Part shown: positions 15,423-22,464 of the stretch, one piece after another
How the letters are laid out: each line of letters starts with the position of its first letter
How positions within the stretch are numbered: position 1 is the stretch's first letter
NCBI GenBank assembly: GCA_046155885.1
Contig: JBJXFU010000047.1
Location: forward strand, 1 to 32,622
Source of the DNA: JAOADN01 sp046155885
Lineage (GTDB): Bacteria; Pseudomonadota; Alphaproteobacteria; Rhodobacterales; Rhodobacteraceae
Length of the DNA stretch: 32,622 nt
Direction of reading: 5' to 3'
Position numbers and translations under genes: made by a program
The notes under the pieces: model-generated
What the model was told of the DNA's origin: nothing
The model's database searches: none
What the model saw: the letters and a program-made list of their open reading frames with translations, nothing else

Positions 15423-15468
15423 GCGGGTTTTGCCCCCGCCCTCCTGGGCAGGGCCCATCGGCCCTGCC
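15423..15468. repeat. Hairpins after membrane protein gene
   Basis: GCGGG (15423-15427) with CCCGC (15435-15439), then GGCAGGGCC (15447-15455), loop CATC, GGCCCTGCC (15460-15468), a perfect 9-bp stem. Either could stop transcription from the pccA side, but no T-run follows. Confidence 0.7.
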
Positions 15469-15491
15469 ATGCGACCACGGTCCTCCAAGCC

Positions 15492-15514
15492 CCCCGGTCG
15501 CCCCGCGACCGGGG
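15492..15514. repeat. Perfect 10-bp hairpin
   Basis: CCCCGGTCGC (15492-15501), loop CCC, GCGACCGGGG (15505-15514). Its right arm GGGG is shared with the start of the next, larger inverted repeat, so the two folds are mutually exclusive at that point. Confidence 0.8.
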
Positions 15515-15571
15515 ATCGCCCGACCGCCCACAGGGCGGGCGATACCGCCCGCCCGCGGTCAGGCGATCCCC
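15511..15571. repeat. Long 24-bp composite inverted repeat
   Basis: Outer arms GGGGATCGCC (15511-15520) and GGCGATCCCC (15562-15571); middle arms GACCGC (15522-15527) and GCGGTC (15555-15560); inner arms GGGCGGGC (15533-15540) and GCCCGCCC (15547-15554) with a 6-nt loop GATACC. Only a 5-nt bulge and one mismatched pair interrupt 24 base pairs. This is far beyond chance and marks a structured RNA, a REP-like repeat or a recombination site. Confidence 0.85.
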
Positions 15572-15615
15572 TCTGGAGTCGCTCGTGTCGATGGCCGGGT
15601 GGCAGCGCTTCCGCA

Positions 15616-15660
15616 TGAGCGGGGGTGAACCTCCACTGGAGGTTCCCCTGTTCCCGCTCA
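15616..15660. repeat. Bipartite hairpin with 8-bp inner and outer stems
   Basis: Outer TGAGCGGG (15616-15623) pairs with CCCGCTCA (15653-15660); inner GAACCTCC (15627-15634), loop ACT, GGAGGTTC (15638-15645). Two further G-C pairs extend the inner stem across one mismatch. It is the last of the hairpins before the second pccA tail copy. Confidence 0.8.
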
Positions 15661-15722
15661 GCCCGGCAGGGGGGGGAATTGAAGGTTCCGCCAAGGCTCG
15701 TCATGCTCTGGCGAATGGTCCC

Positions 15723-15842
15723 GGCGATGAAGATGGAGAACATCCTGAAGGCCGAACGCCGGGGCGTGGTGAAGCGCATCGCTGCGGCGGTAGGCGCGAG
15801 CCTGAAGGTGGATGACGTGATCATGGAGTTCGCGTGAGGTGG
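15723..15842 (+). pseudogene. Second, truncated copy of the pccA 3' end
   Basis: Copy 2 of the 120-bp repeat. It encodes AMKMENILKAERRGVVKRI then the same tail as PccA through the stop at 15835-15837. Of nine base changes from copy 1, most are silent (Ile, Glu, Gly, Arg codons) and the two amino-acid changes are mild (Arg to Lys, Val to Ala). That pattern fits a once-functional pccA allele rather than random decay. It lacks everything upstream of the biotinyl-lysine loop, so it cannot form a carrier domain. An open frame with ATG at 15625 runs into it, but I do not think it is a real gene. Confidence 0.9.
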
Positions 15843-15849
15843 CACGGGC

Positions 15850-16314
15850 CTACCCCCCGGTCGCCCGCCGGTTACGCAGCTCTTCGCGGCGGTCGGGCAT
15901 CCGGTCGATGGCGCGCATCAGTTCGCGGGCGTCCCAGGGGAAGGGCTTGCGCAGCGCCACCTGGCCGTCCTTGTCGATGAGGACGAACATGAACCCCCGG
16001 GGGCGGAGTTTGGTGCGGATGGCGCTGGGCGCGGCCGGGTCGGTATCGGCGATCACCACCACGTCGCGTTCGGCAAGCTCGCTCCAGCGCAGCGAGAGAA
16101 GCCGCAACTGTTCGACAAAGGCGGGGTCGTCCGGCGTGTCGGCGAAGATCACGATCGGCCGGAGCTTGTGGCGGAGCGCAACAAGATCGGCTTCGGCGGC
16201 CGGGACGGGGGCGAAGCCCTCTGCCGCGGCGGTCGCGGGAACGGGAATGTCTTCCGCGGCCGCCGGCAGGGCGGCGGCGAGGAAGGCCAGAAGGGGCAGG
16301 GCGCGCGTCAGCAT
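15850..16314 (-). CDS. Exported DUF4174 protein
   Basis: A 154-residue protein. The start MLTRALPLLAFLAAALPAAAEDI is supported by GGGAGA just upstream and gives a clear Sec signal peptide; the 16 residues further upstream in the open frame are not needed. The mature part carries the DUF4174 pattern: LRPIVIFADTPDDPAFVEQL, AERDVVVIADTDP, LRPRGFMFVLIDKDGQVALRKPFPWDARELMRAIDRMPDRREE. The fold resembles a thioredoxin-like peroxiredoxin shape, but no CxxC is present, so a redox role is not shown. It is transcribed against pccA and mcm and its stop lies 8 bp from the end of the pccA tail repeat. Confidence 0.85.
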   Translation of the reverse strand: MLTRALPLLAFLAAALPAAAEDIPVPATAAAEGFAPVPAAEADLVALRHKLRPIVIFADTPDDPAFVEQLRLLSLRWSELAERDVVVIADTDPAAPSAIRTKLRPRGFMFVLIDKDGQVALRKPFPWDARELMRAIDRMPDRREELRNRRATGG

Positions 16315-16388
16315 TCTCTCTCCCGGACCAAAGGATATAGGCGGTTCGCCCGCCCGATACAAAGCCCCCGCCCGGAAGGGAGAGTGAA

Positions 16389-18515
16389 ATGACCGACACC
16401 GCCGCCTGGACCGCGCTTGCCCGGAAGGAACTGCGCGGGCGCGATCCCGAAAGCCTGGCGCGGGAGACGCTGGAAGGCATCCGGGTGCGGCCGCTTTACA
16501 CCGAAGCCGATACCGCGCCGCTGGCGCATATGGGTTCGCTTCCCGGCCTTGTCCCCTTCACCCGGGGCGTGCGCGCGACGATGTATGCCGGGCGGCCCTG
16601 GACGATCCGGCAATATGCGGGGTTCTCGACGGCGGAGGAATCGAACGCCTTTTACCGTGCGGCCCTGGCCGGCGGGCAGCAGGGCGTGTCGGTCGCCTTC
16701 GACCTGGCCACCCACCGGGGCTATGACAGCGATCACCCGCGCGTGCTGGGCGATGTGGGCAAGGCGGGCGTGGCCATCGACAGCGTCGAGGACATGAAGG
16801 CGCTGTTCGACGGCATCCCCTTGGACCGGGTGTCGGTCAGCATGACGATGAACGGCGCGGTGATCCCGGTTCTGGCGAGCTTCATCGTGGCGGGCGAGGA
16901 ACAGGGGGTGGCGCGGGCGGCGTTGTCGGGGACCATCCAGAACGACATCCTGAAGGAATTCATGGTGCGGAACACCTACATCTATCCGCCCGGACCCAGC
17001 ATGCGGATCGTCGCCGACATCATCGAATATACCGCGCGCGAGATGCCGAAGTTCAACTCGATCTCGATCTCCGGCTACCACATGCAGGAAGCCGGCGCGA
17101 ACCTGGTACAGGAACTGGGCTTCACCCTGGCCGACGGGCGGGAATACGTGCGCGCCGCGCTGGCGCGGGGGATGGATGTGGACGATTTCGCGCCGCGGCT
17201 GTCGTTCTTTTTCGCCATCGGCATGGATTTTTTCATGGAGGTGGCCAAGCTCCGCGCCGCGCGGGTGCTCTGGCACCGGATCATGGAAGGGTTCGGGGCG
17301 AAGAAGCCGGAATCGCTGATGCTGCGGACGCATTGCCAGACTTCGGGCGTTTCACTGCAGGAACAGGACCCGATGAACAACGTGGTTCGCACCGCCTATG
17401 AGGCGCTGGCGGCGGTGCTGGGGGGCACGCAGTCGCTGCATACCAACAGCTATGACGAGGCGATCGCGCTTCCGTCGGATGCGGCGGCGCGGGTGGCGCG
17501 GAACACGCAGCTGATCCTGCAGGAGGAGACGGGCGTGACGCGGACCGCCGATCCGCTGGCGGGGTCCTACTACGTGGAAAGCCTGACGGCCGGGCTGGCG
17601 GACCGCGCCTGGGCGCTGATGGACGAGGTCGAGGCGATGGGGGGCATGACGGCGGCCGTCGCGGCCGGGATGCCGAAGCGGCGGATCGAAGAGACGGCGG
17701 CGCGGCGACAGGCGGCGGTGGACCGGGGCGAGACGGTGATCGTCGGAGTGAACAAGTACCAGCCGGAGGCCGCGGCCGACATCGAGGTGCGCATGATCGA
17801 CAACCTTGCGGTGCGCGATGCGCAGGTGGCGCGGCTGAAGGCGCTGCGCGCCGGGCGCGACGGCGCGGTTTGCGAGACGGCGCTTGAGGGTCTGCGGCAG
17901 GCGGCGCAGGGCGGGGGGAACCTGCTTGAAGCGGCGGCCGCTGCGGCGCGGGCGCGGGCGACGGTGGGGGAGATTTCGGCGGCGATGGAGGATGTCTTCG
18001 GCCGCCACAGCGCCACCTCCGGGCTGGTCAGCGGCGTCTATGGCGCAGCGTCGGAGGGCGATCCGGCCTTTGCCGCCGCGCGGGCCGACGTCGAGGCTTT
18101 CCGGGCGGAGCATGGCACCGCGCCGAAGCTTCTGGTGGTGAAGCTCGGGCAGGACGGCCACGACCGGGGGGCGCGGATCATCGCGGGTGCCTTCGCCGAC
18201 ATCGGGTTCGAGGTGGCGGTCGGGCCGCTTTTCCAGACCCCGGACGAGGCGGCGGACGCGGCCGCGGCGATGGGGGCGCATGTTGTCGGCGTGTCGAGCC
18301 AGGCGGCCGGGCACATGACGCTGGCGCCGCTTCTGGTCCGGGCGCTGAAGGCGCGCGGCCTCGACCGGGCGGCAGTGATCTGCGGCGGCGTGATCCCCGC
18401 GCAGGACCACGACATCCTGCGCCAGCACGGCGTCTCGGCGATCTTCGGGCCCGGCACCAACGTCGCGCAGGCGGCACGGGCGGTGCTGGCGGTGATCCGG
18501 CGGCGGATGGGGTAG
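16389..18515 (+). CDS. mcm: Methylmalonyl-CoA mutase
   Basis: Adenosylcobalamin-dependent isomerisation of (R)-methylmalonyl-CoA to succinyl-CoA, the last step of propionyl-CoA assimilation. A single 708-residue chain combines the substrate TIM barrel (about 1-540: PFTRGVRATMYAGRPWTIRQYAGFS, SVSMTMNGAVIPVLA, RTHCQTSGVSLQEQDPMNN, TQSLHTNSYDEAIALPS) and the B12 domain (about 575-705) with D589-G-H591-D-R-G594, where His591 is the cobalt ligand. This is the scpA/bhbA-type single-subunit form. AAGGGAGAG provides a strong ribosome-binding site. The DUF4174 gene is divergent, so mcm needs its own promoter. No epimerase gene or MeaB-type G-protein chaperone gene lies in the window. Confidence 0.97.
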   Translation: MTDTAAWTALARKELRGRDPESLARETLEGIRVRPLYTEADTAPLAHMGSLPGLVPFTRGVRATMYAGRPWTIRQYAGFSTAEESNAFYRAALAGGQQGVSVAFDLATHRGYDSDHPRVLGDVGKAGVAIDSVEDMKALFDGIPLDRVSVSMTMNGAVIPVLASFIVAGEEQGVARAALSGTIQNDILKEFMVRNTYIYPPGPSMRIVADIIEYTAREMPKFNSISISGYHMQEAGANLVQELGFTLADGREYVRAALARGMDVDDFAPRLSFFFAIGMDFFMEVAKLRAARVLWHRIMEGFGAKKPESLMLRTHCQTSGVSLQEQDPMNNVVRTAYEALAAVLGGTQSLHTNSYDEAIALPSDAAARVARNTQLILQEETGVTRTADPLAGSYYVESLTAGLADRAWALMDEVEAMGGMTAAVAAGMPKRRIEETAARRQAAVDRGETVIVGVNKYQPEAAADIEVRMIDNLAVRDAQVARLKALRAGRDGAVCETALEGLRQAAQGGGNLLEAAAAAARARATVGEISAAMEDVFGRHSATSGLVSGVYGAASEGDPAFAAARADVEAFRAEHGTAPKLLVVKLGQDGHDRGARIIAGAFADIGFEVAVGPLFQTPDEAADAAAAMGAHVVGVSSQAAGHMTLAPLLVRALKARGLDRAAVICGGVIPAQDHDILRQHGVSAIFGPGTNVAQAARAVLAVIRRRMG

Positions 18516-18587
18516 GGGGCGGGCCCAGGCCTTGATTGCGGCTCAAGGTCGTCGCAACCTGAAGGCGTTCCCGAAAGGAGGTCGCCC

Positions 18588-18974
18588 ATGCTCGATCACG
18601 TCGGCTACCCCGTCAGCGACTATGCCCGGTCCAAGGCCTTCTACCTGGCCGCGCTTGCCCCCCTCGGCTACAGCCTGTTCCGCGAGATCACCAACGAACA
18701 GACCGGCGGTCATGGCGACCATGCCGGCTTCGGCGCGCCGCACCCGGATTTCTGGATCGGCACCGGCAAGGCCTGCGCCACCACAACCCACGTCGCCTTC
18801 CGCGCCCGGGACCGCGCCATCGTCGATGCCTTCCACAAGGCCGCGCTGGCGGCGGGCGGGCGCGATAACGGCGCGCCGGGGATGCGGCCGCACTATCACG
18901 AGAGCTACTACGGGGCCTTCGTCCTCGACCCCGACGGCAACAATGTCGAGGCCGTCTGCCACGATCCGGCGTGA
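18588..18974 (+). CDS. VOC-family (glyoxalase-like) protein
   Basis: A 128-residue protein of the vicinal oxygen chelate fold: MLDHVGYPVSDYARSKAFYLAALAPLGY at the N-terminus, TTHVAFRARDRAIVDAFHKAALAAGG in the middle and GAFVLDPDGNNVEAVCHDP at the end. His4, the His of TTHVAF and the final Glu (NNVEAV) are in positions of VOC metal ligands. A near-perfect AAAGGAGGT ribosome-binding site precedes it. Substrate unknown; it lacks the features I associate with methylmalonyl-CoA epimerase despite the position after mcm. Confidence 0.85.
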   Translation: MLDHVGYPVSDYARSKAFYLAALAPLGYSLFREITNEQTGGHGDHAGFGAPHPDFWIGTGKACATTTHVAFRARDRAIVDAFHKAALAAGGRDNGAPGMRPHYHESYYGAFVLDPDGNNVEAVCHDPA

Positions 18975-18979
18975 CCCGG

Positions 18980-19004
18980 CGACCCCTGCCAGCAGGGGGC
19001 GTCG
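18980..19004 (+). terminator. Hairpin between the two VOC genes
   Basis: CCCCTG (18983-18988), loop CCAG, CAGGGG (18993-18998), with CGAC/GTCG able to extend the stem. It begins six bases after the stop codon. No T-run, so a weak or attenuating terminator at best. Confidence 0.45.
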
Positions 19005-19082
19005 TCCTGTGTGCCGGCTCTTGCACCCCGCCGCCCGCCGCCCCAAGGATGCGCGGCGGGAGAGGCCGGAGGGGAAGGGCGC

Positions 19083-19691
19083 ATGGCGGAGATCGACCAT
19101 GTCGCGGTGGCGGCGGCGAGCCTTGAGGACGGGCGCGCCTGGGTCGAGGCCTTGCTTGGCACTTCGCTGTCGGCGATCGGGCAGCATGCCTACATGGGCA
19201 CGCACAACCGGCTTCTGGGCCTCGGCCCGGGGCTCTACCTCGAGGTCATCGCCATCGACCCCGCTGCGCCCCGGCCGGCGGTCCCGCGATGGTTCGACCT
19301 CGACCGCTTCACCGGGCCGCCCCGGATCACCAACTGGATCGTGCGGACCGGGGACCTCGACGCCGCGCTCGCCGCCGCCCCTGCCGGGGCCGGACGGGCG
19401 ACGGCGCTGGCGCGGGGCGACTTCCGCTGGCGGATCGGGATACCGGAAACCGGTGTCCTGCCCTTCGGCGATACCTTCCCGGCGCTGATCGAATGGGAGG
19501 GCGCGGCGCATCCGGCGGACCGGTTGCCTGACCAGGGCATCCGCCTGACGGCGCTGGAAATCTCCACCCCCGACCCCGCCGCACTGGCGGCCGCGCTGCC
19601 CGGGATCAACGACGACCGCCTGTGGATTGTACCGGGAGTGGAGGCGATCCGCGCCTGTCTGACGACGCCGGGGGGCGAGGTATGGCTTTGA
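19083..19691 (+). CDS. VOC-superfamily protein, glyoxalase-like domain
   Basis: A 202-residue protein; start at 19083 after GGAGGGGAAG. MAEIDHVAVAAASLEDGRAWVEALLG is the typical first beta-alpha unit of a VOC domain, followed by GTHNRLLGLGPGLYLEVIAIDP. The second half (LIEWEGAAHPADRLPDQGIRLTALEISTPDPAALAAALPG) repeats the pattern, so it is a two-module protein of the glyoxalase-like type. Substrate unknown. Its end overlaps the start of the GNAT gene by 10 bp. Confidence 0.8.
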   Translation: MAEIDHVAVAAASLEDGRAWVEALLGTSLSAIGQHAYMGTHNRLLGLGPGLYLEVIAIDPAAPRPAVPRWFDLDRFTGPPRITNWIVRTGDLDAALAAAPAGAGRATALARGDFRWRIGIPETGVLPFGDTFPALIEWEGAAHPADRLPDQGIRLTALEISTPDPAALAAALPGINDDRLWIVPGVEAIRACLTTPGGEVWL

Positions 19692-20176
19692 CGATCCGTC
19701 CGGCCCGTGACGCCGACATGGCGCAGGTCGCGGCGATCTGGGCGCCGATCCTCGAGGGCTCGACGGTCACCTTCGCGAATGACCCGCGCCCGCCGGAGGT
19801 CCTTTGCGCGATGGCCGCCGACCGGCGTGCGAAGGGCCACGAGTTCTTCGTCGCTGGGGACGGCGATCGTGTGCTGGGCTTCGCGACCTATTCGCAGTTC
19901 CGTGCCGGGAACGGCTATCTCACATCGATGGAGCATACCGTCATCCTGGCGCCGGATGCCAAGGGAAGGGGCGTGGGGCGCAGGCTTCTGGCGGCGGTGG
20001 AGGACCATGCGCGCGCGGGGGGGGCGCATGCGATGGTAGCGGTGGTTTCGGGTGAGAACCGCGAGGGCGTGGCCTTCCACGCCGCCTGCGGTTACCGGGA
20101 CTGCGGCACGCTGCCTGAGGTCGGGCGCAAGTTCGGCCGTTACCTCGACGCGGTGATGATGGTGAAGCTGCTCTGA
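19682..20176 (+). CDS. GNAT-family N-acetyltransferase, Pat-like
   Basis: A 164-residue acetyltransferase. TIRPARDADMAQVAAIWAPILEGSTVTF is the N-terminal GNAT motif, MEHTVILAPDAKGRGVGRRLL (83-103) is motif A with the acetyl-CoA loop K94-GRGVG, and NREGVAFHAACGYRDCGTLPEVGRKFGRYLDAVMM is motif B and the C-terminus. The latter resembles phosphinothricin acetyltransferase/methionine sulfoximine acetyltransferase proteins, so an amino-acid-like substrate is plausible. Its ATG overlaps the end of the VOC gene, implying translational coupling. Confidence 0.88.
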   Translation: MALTIRPARDADMAQVAAIWAPILEGSTVTFANDPRPPEVLCAMAADRRAKGHEFFVAGDGDRVLGFATYSQFRAGNGYLTSMEHTVILAPDAKGRGVGRRLLAAVEDHARAGGAHAMVAVVSGENREGVAFHAACGYRDCGTLPEVGRKFGRYLDAVMMVKLL

Positions 20177-20244
20177 GCGGTCCGGGCACGGTACCACCCG
20201 GGCCTGTCTGGATTTCCCCGCCCCCGCCGCTAAGGTGCCGGCCC

Positions 20245-20928
20245 ATGTCGGTCTGGACCCGCATCGCCGAGGCGCTCGCCTCCCTCGCCAAAGGCGAGGG
20301 GCTTTCGGCGGTTTTCGAGCGGCTGAGAACGCCCCCCGAGCAGACGGTGGGCTTCACCATCGCCGTCATTGCGCTGGGCGCGAAGCTGGCCAAGGCTGAC
20401 GGGCAGGTCACAAGGAACGAGGTCGCGGCCTTCCGCGAGGTCTTCAAAATCCCGCGCCGGGACGAACGCGAGGCGGCGCGGGTTTACAACCTTGCCCGGC
20501 AGGACGTGGCGGGCTTCGACGCCTATGCGAGGAAGATCGCCGCGATGTTCGGGCCAGGCCACCCGGCGCTGGGCGATCTGATGGACGGGCTTTTTCATAT
20601 CGCCGTCGCCGACGGAAGCTATGACACCAGCGAGGACAGCTATCTGGCCGAGGTGGCGCGGGCCTTCGGGATCGGGGCGGCCGGGTTCCGCACGCTGGTC
20701 GCGCGGAACGTGCCCGGTGCCGAGCCCGACCCTTTCGCGGTGCTGGGTGTCGCGCCGGGCGCGCATGTGGACGAGATTCGCGCCACCTGGAAGCGGGCGG
20801 TGCGCGAGAATCACCCCGACCGGCTGGCGGCGCGGGGGCTGCCGGCCGAGGCGGTGCGGCTGGCCGAGCGCCGCCTTTCCGCGATCAACCGCGCCTGGAG
20901 CGAGATACGGAAAATCCACGCGCTGTGA
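20245..20928 (+). CDS. TerB/J-domain co-chaperone, DjlA-like
   Basis: A 227-residue protein with an N-terminal TerB-type helical domain (about 33-150; KLAKADGQVTRNEVAAFREVF and HIAVADGSYDTSEDSYLAEVA are its two acidic repeats) and a C-terminal J domain (162-227) with the HPD tripeptide at 190-192 (RENHPDRLAARG). J domains stimulate the ATPase of DnaK-type Hsp70. Unlike E. coli DjlA it has no N-terminal membrane anchor, so it should be soluble. AAGGTG precedes the start. It sits 13 bp upstream of the second EEP gene and is probably co-transcribed with it. Confidence 0.9.
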   Translation: MSVWTRIAEALASLAKGEGLSAVFERLRTPPEQTVGFTIAVIALGAKLAKADGQVTRNEVAAFREVFKIPRRDEREAARVYNLARQDVAGFDAYARKIAAMFGPGHPALGDLMDGLFHIAVADGSYDTSEDSYLAEVARAFGIGAAGFRTLVARNVPGAEPDPFAVLGVAPGAHVDEIRATWKRAVRENHPDRLAARGLPAEAVRLAERRLSAINRAWSEIRKIHAL

Positions 20929-20941
20929 AGGGGTGAGGTTC

Positions 20942-21991
20942 ATGCGGCTCGCGACGTGGAATGTCGAGTGGTTCACCAACCTCTTCGATGCGCGCGGCCG
21001 GCTTCTGGAAGATGGCGGGTGGTCGGCGCGGCACGACGTTTCGCGGAGGGATCAGCTGGCCGCGATCGGGATCGTGCTGACCGCGATCGACGCGGATGCG
21101 GTGATGATCGTCGAGGCGCCCGACACCGACCGGCGGCGGAGCACGGTGCGGATGCTGGAAGCCTTCGCCCAGCGCGCCGGGCTGAGGACGCGCAAGGCCC
21201 TGATGGGCATCGCCAACGAGACGCAGCAGGAAATCGCGCTGCTCTACGACCCCGAGGCGCTTTCCGCCCGGCACGACCCTCGGGGCGAATCGGCATCGCA
21301 GGGGGCGCTGCCCGGGTCAGGCGCTTCGGCGCCCGCCCCGCGCTTCGACGGGAGCCACCGGATCGACCTTGATTTCGACGGCCGCGCCGACGTCATCCGC
21401 TTCAACAAGCCCCCTTTCGAGATCGCCGCGACAGCGCGGTCCGGCCAGGCCTTCCGGATGATCGGGGTGCACATGAAGTCGAAGGCCCCGCATGGCGCCG
21501 ACGGCCCGGCCGAGGAACGCCGCATCGCCATCGCGGCGCGGCGCGAGCAGCTTGCCCAGTGCCTCTGGCTGCGCCAGCGGGTGCTCGAGCATCTGTCGTC
21601 GGGCGAAAGCCTGTTCGTCATGGGCGATTTCAACGACGGCCCCGGCCTGGACGCCTATGAGAAGCTCTTCGGTCGGTCGGGAGTGGAAATTGTGCTCGGC
21701 TGGGACGAGCCGCATGCGGAACGGCTGTTCGATCCCCATGCCCGCGCCGCGCTCGGCAAGCGGCTCGCGGCCCAGCCGGCCACGGCGCGGTTCTACCTGG
21801 ACGACCGGGGGCAGTTCCTGTCGGCTTTGCTCGACTACATCATGGTGTCGCCCGACCTGCGTGCGCGGGGGCCGAAGTGGCGTATCTGGCATCCGTTCGA
21901 CGATCCTGTCTGCTACCGGACGCCGGACCTGCGCGAGGCGCTTCTGACCGCGTCGGACCATTTTCCGGTGACGATCGACATCGACCTTTGA
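20942..21991 (+). CDS. Endonuclease/exonuclease/phosphatase family protein (second)
   Basis: A 349-residue EEP-superfamily enzyme. Start MRLATWNVEW is supported by GGGGTGAGG upstream and by the preceding stop; a longer open frame running through the J-domain gene is a shadow. Motifs: WNVEW (N7), MIVEAPD (E58), GVHMKSKAPHG (catalytic His), MGDFNDGPG, DYIMVSPD, SDHFPV. The layout parallels the protein at 8392-9534 (HLKSK, GDLNDGPG, SDHRPV), so the two are probably distant paralogues. No signal peptide; substrate unknown. Confidence 0.87.
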   Translation: MRLATWNVEWFTNLFDARGRLLEDGGWSARHDVSRRDQLAAIGIVLTAIDADAVMIVEAPDTDRRRSTVRMLEAFAQRAGLRTRKALMGIANETQQEIALLYDPEALSARHDPRGESASQGALPGSGASAPAPRFDGSHRIDLDFDGRADVIRFNKPPFEIAATARSGQAFRMIGVHMKSKAPHGADGPAEERRIAIAARREQLAQCLWLRQRVLEHLSSGESLFVMGDFNDGPGLDAYEKLFGRSGVEIVLGWDEPHAERLFDPHARAALGKRLAAQPATARFYLDDRGQFLSALLDYIMVSPDLRARGPKWRIWHPFDDPVCYRTPDLREALLTASDHFPVTIDIDL

Positions 21992-21997
21992 CGGCGG

Positions 21998-22026
21998 TTC
22001 AGGGACGGGAAGATTCGTGCTAAACT
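21998..22026 (+). promoter_or_regulatory. Candidate promoter for a leaderless transcript
   Basis: TTCAGG (21998-22003) and TAAACT (22021-22026) with 17-bp spacing; the ATG at 22033 would coincide with the transcription start. No Shine-Dalgarno sequence is present. The -35 match is weak. Confidence 0.3.
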
Positions 22027-22032
22027 TAGTTG

Positions 22033-22422
22033 ATGTCCGCGCGCCTCGCCCTTGCCCTCGCCTTACTTCTCGCCCTTCCCGGCGCCGCGGCCCGGGCGGA
22101 CGACCTGGGGCCGTGGCCGGAAGACCGCCAGGACGGCCGCCCCGGCCTGATGGAACAGGGTGGGCGTCTGCTGTTCCGGCACATGCTGCGCCAGATGGCG
22201 CCCGCGCTTCGCGACATGCAGGACGGTCTCGGCGGCGCCTTGACCGATATGCGTCCGGCGCTGCGGGAGCTTTCCGATCTGGCGGGGGACCTGAGCCTTT
22301 ACGATGCCCCAGAAGTGCTGCCGAACGGCGATATCCTGATCCGCAGGAAGCCGCACAGCGGGGCCGGGCGGGACTTGATGCGCTTCGGCACTCCGAACCC
22401 GGACGGGACGGTCGACCTGTAG
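22033..22422 (+). CDS. Small exported protein, unknown function
   Basis: A 129-residue protein. MSARLALALALLLALPGAAARADD is a Sec signal peptide. The mature part is amphipathic-helical (RLLFRHMLRQMAPALRDMQDGLGGALTDMRPALRELSDLAGDLSLYDAPEVL) and ends in PNGDILIRRKP. I recall similar short proteins in Rhodobacterales, sometimes mislabelled as AAA ATPases; no ATPase motif is present here. ATG is chosen over a TTG one codon earlier. Confidence 0.65.
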   Translation: MSARLALALALLLALPGAAARADDLGPWPEDRQDGRPGLMEQGGRLLFRHMLRQMAPALRDMQDGLGGALTDMRPALRELSDLAGDLSLYDAPEVLPNGDILIRRKPHSGAGRDLMRFGTPNPDGTVDL

Positions 22423-22464
22423 GCGGGCGGCCTGCGGCGGATGTGTCGCGCGCGCGCCCCGAAC

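Noticed and set aside
15423..15660. tRNA or rRNA fragment in the hairpin cluster
   Set aside because: No T-loop or anticodon-arm pattern and no conserved rRNA stretch.
15625..15837. 70-codon frame reading into the second pccA tail as a stand-alone biotin carrier
   Set aside because: It contains only the second half of a carrier domain and its first half is unrelated hairpin sequence, so it cannot fold as a carrier.
18588..18974. VOC protein as the missing methylmalonyl-CoA epimerase
   Set aside because: Same fold and suggestive position after mcm, but its sequence resembles glyoxalase/dioxygenase-type VOC proteins and lacks the NHVAIAV...IELLEP pattern of the epimerase.
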